Assembly (NCBI GenBank): GCA_023246885.1
Contig: JAHFHN010000063.1
Location: 1 to 5,519, forward strand
Direction of reading: 5' to 3'
Origin: Microcaldota archaeon
GTDB lineage: Archaea; Micrarchaeota; Micrarchaeia; Norongarragalinales; UBA8480
DNA: 5,519 bases
Under the pieces are notes generated by a model. It was not told the DNA's origin, ran no database searches, and worked only from the letters and a program-made list of their open reading frames with translations. Below are positions 1-5,519 of the stretch, one piece after another. Within the stretch, counting starts at the first letter, position 1. The number at the start of each line of letters is the position of its first letter. Made by a program: the position numbers and the translations under genes.

Positions 1-587
1 GTGTATTGGTCGCATGAATTGTGAACCGTTTTGGCGATGTTTTCAACTACTTCAACTGAATCGTTTATTCCGGGAATAATCACGGTTTTTACTTCTTTGA
101 ATGCTTTACCGTGCTCCATGAAAACAAGTGATTTTAACAAGTTGCTTTGGAATACGTCAAAGTTGGTTTTCTCGCCAATTAACTGCAAGTAGTTATTGCT
201 TGCTAAAATGTGTTTGTAATCAAGAGAAATAAAATTAGCAATATCTGCTACGCTACGTAAGTCAGTCGGGTAGAATCCACTTGTTTCAACTTTAACAAAA
301 AAACCGACTTCACGCAATTTTTTAGTCAATTCAAAAATCGCATTGCCTTGCCACAATGGTTCAATTCCAGTTAACACAACTGCACTTGTTTCTCCATCTT
401 CTTTAGATTGCTCTAGCGCTAAATCAAGGAAAAATTCAGTTTCTTCTGCAAAACCAGGGTCACGGCTATCAACAGCAGATAAGTAAGGAACTTTAAAGGG
501 CCCGCCAGTTACGCGTATAACTGTTGATATTCTGCCCGAATATGCAAATAAGTCCCCGTGAATAATGGTCGAATAAGCTAGTTTCAT
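1..587 (-). CDS. Degenerate radical-SAM-fold protein (NrdG2/PFL-activase-like) lacking the cluster cysteines, partial
   Basis: This is an open frame of 195 codons from the ATG at 587-585, with no stop before the left edge, so the C-terminus is missing. Landmarks resemble the NrdG2/pyruvate-formate-lyase-activase branch of radical SAM proteins: a YSGRIS stretch (residues 16-21, like the family's YPGKIS), then TGGPFKVPYL (27-36), VLTGIEPLWQ (71-80, like TGGEPLLQ), VKVETSG (98-104), LDYK (122-125) and VIIPGINDS (169-177, like VVPGLNDS). In active members TGGPFKVPYL would read QGCNFRCPYC; here the three cysteines that bind the [4Fe-4S] cluster are Gly29, Val33 and Leu36 at exact CX3CX2C spacing. 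The only cysteine seen is Cys192. GGEP has become GIEP. The fold call is fairly secure; ordinary radical SAM catalysis is unlikely. A regulatory, scaffold or repurposed binding role is inference. QueE-like ancestry is the main alternative. The gene is transcribed divergently from the helicase. No Shine-Dalgarno precedes the start, and a TATA-like box lies about 27 bases upstream. Confidence 0.8.
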   Translation of the reverse strand, partial: MKLAYSTIIHGDLFAYSGRISTVIRVTGGPFKVPYLSAVDSRDPGFAEETEFFLDLALEQSKEDGETSAVVLTGIEPLWQGNAIFELTKKLREVGFFVKVETSGFYPTDLRSVADIANFISLDYKHILASNNYLQLIGEKTNFDVFQSNLLKSLVFMEHGKAFKEVKTVIIPGINDSVEVVENIAKTVHNSCDQY

Positions 588-610
588 CGAAATAAGTAAA
601 CAAGCAGGCC

Positions 611-618
611 ATAATATC
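611..618 (-). promoter_or_regulatory. TATA-like box for the degenerate radical SAM gene
   Basis: On the minus strand this reads GATATTAT, preceded by an A-rich stretch (AAAA) that could serve as a BRE. Its centre is about 27 bases upstream of the ATG at 587. That is the normal archaeal distance from TATA box to transcription start, so the mRNA would begin at or very near the start codon. The absence of a purine-rich ribosome binding site between box and ATG agrees with a leaderless transcript. The assignment rests on position and composition only. Confidence 0.5.
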
Positions 619-662
619 TTTTCGTAATTGTGATAAAAATTTAAAAGTTACGTCTCAAAGCC

Positions 663-670
663 TTTAATTA
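663..670 (+). promoter_or_regulatory. TATA-like box for the Lhr helicase gene
   Basis: TTTAATTA lies 25-32 bases upstream of the ATG at 695, the position expected for an archaeal TATA box driving a leaderless transcript. The purine-containing CAAAG just before it could be part of a BRE. No Shine-Dalgarno-like sequence lies between here and the start codon. The surrounding region is A/T-rich throughout, so the exact box is uncertain. Confidence 0.5.
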
Positions 671-694
671 ATCCAAATTAATCTAATCAAATTT

Positions 695-3490
695 ATGGTT
701 CGAAGTTTATTACATCCAGACGTAAGGCACGTTGTTGACAGAGATTATACTGAGTTTACTGAAATTCAAAAACTCGCTATTCCTGTAATTACAAAAGGAG
801 AAAATACCCTCGTCATTGCGCCAACTGGGTCTGGCAAAACTGAAACAGCATTATTGCCGGTTTTCTCAGCTATTTTGAAAAAAAAAGATGAAGCAAAGAA
901 AAAAGGCGAGAAGCTAACCGGGATACGTGCGATTTACATTACGCCATTACGGGCATTGAATCGAGATATCATGAATCGAATTGAAAAACTATGCAAAGAA
1001 CTTGGGATAACTGTAGGCGTTCGGCATGGAGACACAACTGCAAGTGAACGACAAAAACAACGTGATGACCCACCCGTATTGCTCATTACAACACCAGAAA
1101 CACTTCAGAGCCTTTTAATTGCGCCAACGCTAAGCGACGCTTTGGTGCATGTACGCCACGTGATTATAGATGAAGTACATGAATTATACGAAAGCAAGCG
1201 AGGAGTACAACTTGCTTTAGGAATGGAACGACTAAATGGAAAAAGCCCGGGTTTTCAACGCATTGGCTTAAGCGCAACTATTGGACAGCCAGAAGAAGTG
1301 GCCAAATTCCTAGGAAAAGATACTATAATTTGTCAAACAAAGCAAATAAGAAAAATTGGCTTAACGGTAGAATACCTCAATAGACCCAAGGGATCAGAAG
1401 CGGCTAAGTTGCGCAGCCAGCTTCATTTACCAAGTTCAACAATTGCACGCATGCAGAGAATTGAAGAGTTAATACACGATCATAAAAGCGCATTAATTTT
1501 TGTTAACACACGTTATGCTGCCGAGTCAATTGCAAACGGATTATACGCAATTGAATCATTGAAACACCACGTTTCAGTTCACCATTCTTCACTTTCAAAA
1601 GAAATTCGAATAGAAACAGAAAAACGGTTTAAAGAACAAGCCGTTAAGGCGATTGTATGCACAAGTAGTTTAGAACTAGGTATTGACATCGGTACAATTG
1701 AAGCAGTTGTACAATACTCGTCCCCGCGGCAAGTTACCCGCTTATTGCAACGAGTAGGAAGAAGCGGACACAAACATTATTTGGAGTCAAAAGGAATTAT
1801 TCTCCCAACTGATGAAGTTGACTTAGCTGAAAGCGTTGCAATTTGCCAAGCTGCTGAAAAAGGCGAACTTGAAAAACCAGAACATTTTTTCAACGCACTG
1901 GATGTACTCGCGCATTTCATTACAGGTATGCTAGTTGAGTATAACAAAATACAATTGGAACGCGTTTACGAAATAGCTAAACGCACTTATTCCTATAACA
2001 CGCTGACGCTTGAAGATTTCAAATCAACGTGCATACAGTTACGCAACATTGGGTTGATTACAATTCTTGAAGAGCCAAATGGCGAGACTTTTCTACAAAC
2101 AAAAGGAACGCGAACTAAACTTTACTATTATGAAAACGTAAGCACGATTCCAGATGACAAGAAGTTTTTTATCCGCGATGCTGCAACACGCAAAAATGTC
2201 GCTGTACTCGACGAAGCATTTGTATCTGAATTCATTGAAACAGGCGGAACATTCATTGCACAAGGTAAAGCCTGGAAAGTGCTTAGCATAGACGAACGCG
2301 AAGTTGTGGTAGAAGCAGCTGGACTTGTAACCGCTGCTATTCCAGATTGGGTTGGAGAAGAGATTCCAGTTACAATGGAAACCGCACAAAGTGTAGCGCA
2401 GATAATTTCCGGCGAGATGGATAAAGCAAATATTTCAAATAATACTTCAAATTATTACGCGAAACTTGGAAAAGAAGAGCAAAACACATTAGAAACATTT
2501 CGCAAAAAACAATCAACTAGTTTCTTGCCTGGAAAACAAATTGTAATTGAAGAAAACGTTGAAGATAATTCCATCGTAATCCACTCATTTTATGGTCTGC
2601 GTGCAAATGAAACAATTGGGCGAGTACTTGCAGTTTTGCTAAGTCAACGAGACAAGAGTTTACGCACACGCTCATCACCTTACAGCATAGTATTACAATT
2701 CTCTAGGCCAGTTGGCGGAGAAGAAGTGTTAAATGTGCTAAAGAAATTAAATGAAAACACAGTTGAACACGTGTTGAAAACTACATTACCAGCAACGCGG
2801 CTCTTTCGACACAAATTTATTCACGTTGGCAAACGTTTTGGGTTCATTTCAAAAAAATGGGAGGCAAGCACAGCAAGCATAGGCCGCATCATCGGGGCGA
2901 TTCCACTTTCGAATCCAATGATGAAAGAAACGTTTTCAGAACTATTTCACTCGCGTCTTTCAATTGAAGAAGCTGGCGTAGTTGCAAATGGAATTGCAAA
3001 TAAAACTATTCCAATAAAGCACATTTTTTCAAAACAATGGAGTCCACTTGGTAAAAACGCAGTTGACCTTGGCGGAATGAGCGAGTTGATGATTCCAAGC
3101 GAACCAACTGAAGCAGTTCTAGAGTCATTTGCAAACACGTTAAAAGAAAAAACAGTTGCAATGTATTGTACTTTTTGTAAGAATAATTCAACAATATTGT
3201 TAAGCGAATTAAAACTAACTGACGCGCTCAAGTGCCCACATTGTGCTTCAAGCCAATTAACATTAGCTCAATACAACGATAAAGAACATAAGTTAGAAGC
3301 AGCAAAGGCAACTGCATTGATATCTGCTTACGGCGCAAAGGCGCTATATGCATTGGAAACTTATGGGGTTGGTCCACAAACTGCAGGGCGGGTGCTATCT
3401 CGGTTGCATAAAACTGACAGTGAATTTTACTCGGATTTGCTTGAAAGCCAAAAAAGCTTCATTAAAAATCGAAAGTTTTGGAAAATATAA
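695..3490 (+). CDS. lhr: Lhr-family ATP-dependent helicase (SF2, archaeal type)
   Basis: This is a complete 931-residue superfamily 2 helicase that uses ATP to translocate on and unwind nucleic acid. Family members act in DNA repair and on RNA:DNA hybrids in the cytoplasm. Motifs appear in order: Q-motif region FTEIQ (21-25), Walker A APTGSGKTE (42-50), TPLRAL (83-88), TTPETL (132-137), Walker B DEVH (159-162), SAT (193-195), IFVNTR (268-273), LELGIDIG (326-333) and QRVGRSGH (352-359). Lhr-specific winged-helix and beta regions follow, with GKAWKVLSID (524-533) and PDWVGEEIPV (550-559). The tail has a CXXC...CXXC zinc-ribbon candidate (Cys825, Cys828, Cys847, Cys850), then a GVGPQTAGRVL helix-hairpin-like segment (891-901) and a basic/aromatic end. 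All catalytic motifs are intact, so it should be active. An in-frame stop at 665-667 and no earlier ATG fix the start at 695. The length is normal for archaeal Lhr proteins. The exact subgroup (aLhr1, aLhr2 or SftH-like) and its substrate cannot be settled here. Confidence 0.95.
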   Translation: MVRSLLHPDVRHVVDRDYTEFTEIQKLAIPVITKGENTLVIAPTGSGKTETALLPVFSAILKKKDEAKKKGEKLTGIRAIYITPLRALNRDIMNRIEKLCKELGITVGVRHGDTTASERQKQRDDPPVLLITTPETLQSLLIAPTLSDALVHVRHVIIDEVHELYESKRGVQLALGMERLNGKSPGFQRIGLSATIGQPEEVAKFLGKDTIICQTKQIRKIGLTVEYLNRPKGSEAAKLRSQLHLPSSTIARMQRIEELIHDHKSALIFVNTRYAAESIANGLYAIESLKHHVSVHHSSLSKEIRIETEKRFKEQAVKAIVCTSSLELGIDIGTIEAVVQYSSPRQVTRLLQRVGRSGHKHYLESKGIILPTDEVDLAESVAICQAAEKGELEKPEHFFNALDVLAHFITGMLVEYNKIQLERVYEIAKRTYSYNTLTLEDFKSTCIQLRNIGLITILEEPNGETFLQTKGTRTKLYYYENVSTIPDDKKFFIRDAATRKNVAVLDEAFVSEFIETGGTFIAQGKAWKVLSIDEREVVVEAAGLVTAAIPDWVGEEIPVTMETAQSVAQIISGEMDKANISNNTSNYYAKLGKEEQNTLETFRKKQSTSFLPGKQIVIEENVEDNSIVIHSFYGLRANETIGRVLAVLLSQRDKSLRTRSSPYSIVLQFSRPVGGEEVLNVLKKLNENTVEHVLKTTLPATRLFRHKFIHVGKRFGFISKKWEASTASIGRIIGAIPLSNPMMKETFSELFHSRLSIEEAGVVANGIANKTIPIKHIFSKQWSPLGKNAVDLGGMSELMIPSEPTEAVLESFANTLKEKTVAMYCTFCKNNSTILLSELKLTDALKCPHCASSQLTLAQYNDKEHKLEAAKATALISAYGAKALYALETYGVGPQTAGRVLSRLHKTDSEFYSDLLESQKSFIKNRKFWKI

Positions 3491-3500
3491 AGAGAAAGCA

Positions 3501-3529
3501 TTTATTTCCGAGTAGCGTAGACTTTAGAC
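3501..3529 (+). promoter_or_regulatory. Possible promoter region for the antiporter gene
   Basis: The 62-base gap after the helicase contains two weak TATA candidates. TTTATTT (3501-3507) is about 50 bases upstream of the ATG and would give a short leader. CTTTAGAC (3522-3529) is 24-31 bases upstream and would fit a leaderless start. Neither is a strong match. Read-through from the helicase is equally possible, because no T-run terminator is visible in the gap. Confidence 0.3.
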
Positions 3530-3552
3530 CCACAAAGTAAGAGACACTAATC

Positions 3553-5235
3553 ATGGTAGCAATAGCTGATTTTGGAATAATAGTTGCAGTTTCAACCATA
3601 GCAGGAGTAGTTGCATTAAAGCTGCGTCAACCCTACGTAATTGGACTACTGCTTGCAGGAATGATTGTTGGGCCGCATCAACTAGGTTTACTCGCTGAAA
3701 CAGAATTGATCAAAGTATTCGCTGAAGTTGGCGCAATTCTACTTCTTTTTGCAATTGGGTTGGAATTCAGCGTAAATTCACTCAAAGGACTTGCCCCAAA
3801 AGCAGTTGCACTTGCAGCTACAAAAATGGGCTTCATCATACTAGTCGGCTACCTAGCAGGTAACCTCTTTGGACTCAGTCCAATTACTTCAATGTTTCTA
3901 GCTGCAATTCTCTCAATCACCAGCACAGCCATTGTCATCAAAATAGTATCTGAAAAGAACTATGTTAATAGAAAAGAAATTCCACTTCTAGTTGCTTCAC
4001 TTATTATTGAAGATATAATCGCAGTTTTTATGCTCGCTATTTTAACGGGCATTACAAATAATGGAGAACTTTCAGTTAGTTTTATTCTCTCAATTGCCAA
4101 GGCACTGCTTTTATTTGGCTTGTTCTATTTGGTAATTTCAAAAGTATTGAAAGTCTTCTTAGACTGGCTTGCCCGAGATCAAGTAAGTGAAACTCTTGCA
4201 TTCACTTCTTTAACCATAGGCGTTGGATTAAGCTTTCTCGCGCAAGTAGCAGGAGTACCGGCATCAATTGGAGCTTTTCTTGCAGGTAACTTAATCGCAT
4301 CTCTTAAACAAGGTGAAGATTTTAAACAAGCAATTTATCCCTTAATTTTCATTTTCTCCGCATTATTCTTTCTTTCAATTGGAATGACTGTTGACCTTAG
4401 CAGCATACTTTCAAATTGGGCGCTAGTAATTGCAATAATCATAGTAGCCCTCGTGGCTAAATTTATCGCAATGGGAACAGCATATTATTTTGTTGAAGGA
4501 AATTCAAAATCAGCCGCCTTTTCAGCTGTTGCAATGCTGTCAATAGGAGAATTTTCCCTTCTCTTAGCTGAACTTTCAAAACACGTCGTAACAGAAATTA
4601 ATTTAGTAAGCTTAACTGCGGTTTTAGTGCTCTGCACTTCAATTGCAACAACATTACTAATTGACCGTTATGAGTCCCTGTGGCGACTGACTCAGCAATT
4701 TATGCCTCAAAAATTCGTTAATACTGGAAGGGGGATTTCAAATCAAAACCGCCAATTTTTTGATTTTCTTGAATTCAACCACACTGCTAACCGGCTATTA
4801 ACTAAAGTATTTTCCTTATTGCACGAAAATATACTATTAATTGCAATTGGTGCAGGCGCATATCTATTCACAGTAAAAAGCACAGAAGCAATCACAGTAT
4901 CTGGAATGACTTTCACTTACGCACTAATAGGATTAGCTATTGCTGTAATAGGTGCATTTCTTGCTCTAGCTAATTTAATTGTTAAGCTTAACACTGAGAA
5001 AAACGAATTGCCTAGATTTCTAGAAGTAGTGCGCGTACTTAAAAACTTAACAAAGATGATAACGCTCCCAGTATTCATTTGGATAGGCGTTGTGATAGTT
5101 GCAATATTCACAATTCTAAACGTATCCCGTGGCATAATTGACTCAGCTATACTAGTTGGCCTATTGCTATTGGTTGTCTATATGTTCACCACCGGTAGTC
5201 AAACTCGCGGTAAACCAATAATGTGGGGCAAATAG
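3553..5235 (+). CDS. CPA2-family (Kef/NapA-like) cation:proton antiporter with extra C-terminal membrane segment
   Basis: This is a 560-residue integral membrane protein expected to exchange Na+ or K+ for H+ across the cytoplasmic membrane. Residues 1-380 form the antiporter core: LRQPYVIGLLLAGMIVGP (24-41), the GLEFS motif (69-73), the crossover-helix segment SITSTAIVIK (121-130), the ion-site pair Glu153-Asp154 in LIIEDIIAV (150-158), SIGAFLAGN (238-246), LSIGMTVD (274-281), and a conserved-type Lys303 in a later helix. The Asp is the expected ion/proton ligand. A Glu before it, rather than Asp (NhaA/NapA), Asn (CPA1) or Gln (KefC), leaves stoichiometry open. After a polar linker (about 381-420) come roughly four more hydrophobic segments (about 426-440, 453-477, 504-521, 529-546) where KefB/C-type proteins carry an RCK nucleotide-binding domain; no Rossmann GXGXXG motif is present. 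The potassium channel gene starts 45 bases downstream, suggesting joint cation homeostasis. No clear Shine-Dalgarno precedes the ATG. The family call is firm; the ion is not. Confidence 0.92.
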   Translation: MVAIADFGIIVAVSTIAGVVALKLRQPYVIGLLLAGMIVGPHQLGLLAETELIKVFAEVGAILLLFAIGLEFSVNSLKGLAPKAVALAATKMGFIILVGYLAGNLFGLSPITSMFLAAILSITSTAIVIKIVSEKNYVNRKEIPLLVASLIIEDIIAVFMLAILTGITNNGELSVSFILSIAKALLLFGLFYLVISKVLKVFLDWLARDQVSETLAFTSLTIGVGLSFLAQVAGVPASIGAFLAGNLIASLKQGEDFKQAIYPLIFIFSALFFLSIGMTVDLSSILSNWALVIAIIIVALVAKFIAMGTAYYFVEGNSKSAAFSAVAMLSIGEFSLLLAELSKHVVTEINLVSLTAVLVLCTSIATTLLIDRYESLWRLTQQFMPQKFVNTGRGISNQNRQFFDFLEFNHTANRLLTKVFSLLHENILLIAIGAGAYLFTVKSTEAITVSGMTFTYALIGLAIAVIGAFLALANLIVKLNTEKNELPRFLEVVRVLKNLTKMITLPVFIWIGVVIVAIFTILNVSRGIIDSAILVGLLLLVVYMFTTGSQTRGKPIMWGK

Positions 5236-5246
5236 CAACATCAACA

Positions 5247-5264
5247 GCGCAAATAAATATGCGC
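5247..5264 (+). promoter_or_regulatory. TATA-like box inside a GCGCA/TGCGC inverted repeat upstream of the channel gene
   Basis: GCGCA (5247-5251) and TGCGC (5260-5264) are perfect reverse complements that flank AATAAATA. The A/T core is centred about 25 bases before the ATG at 5281, the archaeal TATA position, so the channel could have its own leaderless promoter as well as read-through from the antiporter. The flanking arms could be an operator for a dimeric repressor or a short hairpin in the read-through transcript. No T-run follows, so an intrinsic terminator is unlikely. The evidence is positional only. Confidence 0.4.
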
Positions 5265-5280
5265 TAAACGTAACCCTCTA

Positions 5281-5519
5281 ATGGATTCAGTAAGGGAAAA
5301 AATAATTTATTCAGTTAGCTTAGCAGTCGTAATGATAATTATAGGCGCGTTGTTTTACAACTTCCAAGAAGGGTGGAATTGGGTTGACTCAATTTACTTT
5401 GCAGTTTCAACCCTTACAACAGTTGGATTCGGAGACCTACACCCAACCCATCCAATTTCCAGGCTATTCATGATATTCTACATGCTAATCGGCATACCAA
5501 TAATGTTCTACACAATTAC
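5281..5519 (+). CDS. Two-TM potassium channel, N-terminal part
   Basis: The frame is open from the ATG at 5281 to the right edge (79 codons plus 2 bases), so only the pore module is visible. It shows the Ion_trans_2 pattern: a first membrane helix (about residues 8-26), a re-entrant pore helix (IYFAVSTL, 38-45), the selectivity filter TTVGFGD (46-52, the Phe variant of TVGYGD), then LHPTHPISR and the start of the second helix (about 62-79) with a possible glycine hinge at Gly71. It should conduct K+ across the cytoplasmic membrane as a tetramer. In MthK-like archaeal channels this pore is followed by a cytosolic RCK domain that gates it; whether one follows here lies outside the window. An in-frame stop at 5254-5256 and no other upstream ATG support this start. 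The adjacent antiporter suggests a shared role in K+/pH balance. Confidence 0.9.
   Translation, partial: MDSVREKIIYSVSLAVVMIIIGALFYNFQEGWNWVDSIYFAVSTLTTVGFGDLHPTHPISRLFMIFYMLIGIPIMFYTI

Noticed and set aside
1..587. Frameshift or sequencing error as the cause of the missing cysteines
   Set aside because: Motifs before and after the cluster loop are in the same frame at the right spacing, and three independent codon changes are needed, so a single indel or read error cannot explain it.
1579..1773. Minus-strand open frame inside the helicase gene
   Set aside because: It lies wholly antisense to conserved helicase motifs V and VI, resembles no known protein, and has no promoter or ribosome binding site. 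It is a shadow of the real gene.
2093..2389. Minus-strand open frame of 98 codons inside the helicase
   Set aside because: It is rich in Cys, Phe and Ser, as expected from antisense reading of this gene, and has no recognisable domain.
2947..3231. Overlapping minus- and plus-orientation short frames near the helicase C-terminus
   Set aside because: They overlap the zinc-ribbon coding region, have atypical composition and show no homology that I recognise.
3491..3552. Terminator after the helicase
   Set aside because: The longest T-run is only three bases (in TTTATTT) and there is no convincing hairpin, so a terminator cannot be supported.
4917..5135. Minus-strand open frame within the antiporter C-terminal region
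   Set aside because: It is antisense to membrane-helix coding sequence, and its Thr/Ile-rich composition is a by-product of that.

Overview
The window looks archaeal. The evidence is an Lhr-type superfamily 2 helicase of the archaeal form (zinc-ribbon and helix-hairpin-like tail), start codons without clear Shine-Dalgarno sequences, and A/T-rich TATA-like boxes about 25-30 bases upstream of the starts, as expected for leaderless archaeal transcripts. Base composition is AT-rich. A small-genome lineage such as DPANN is possible, but nothing here fixes the taxon.

Layout: (1) 1-587, minus strand, the N-terminal 195 residues of a radical-SAM-fold protein resembling NrdG2/PFL-activase-type enzymes, running off the left edge. 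It lacks all three cysteines of the CX3CX2C iron-sulfur motif. (2) 588-694, a 107-base divergent intergenic region that appears to hold two back-to-back leaderless promoters. (3) 695-3490, plus strand, a complete 931-residue Lhr-family DNA/RNA helicase. (4) 3553-5235, plus strand, a 560-residue CPA2 (Kef/NapA-like) cation:proton antiporter that has no cytosolic RCK domain and instead carries an additional membrane-embedded C-terminal segment. (5) 5281-5519, plus strand, the start of a two-TM potassium channel with a TVGFGD filter, cut by the right edge.

The antiporter and channel form a plausible monovalent-cation (K+/Na+, pH) homeostasis pair, 45 bases apart. The helicase is a nucleic-acid repair or processing enzyme with no evident functional link to them. 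The most unusual item is the left-edge gene: the fold motifs around the SAM/cluster site are recognisable and the frame is intact, but the cysteines at the exact motif spacing are Gly29, Val33 and Leu36. This suggests a maintained 'pseudo-radical-SAM' protein that cannot bind the catalytic [4Fe-4S] cluster in the usual way.
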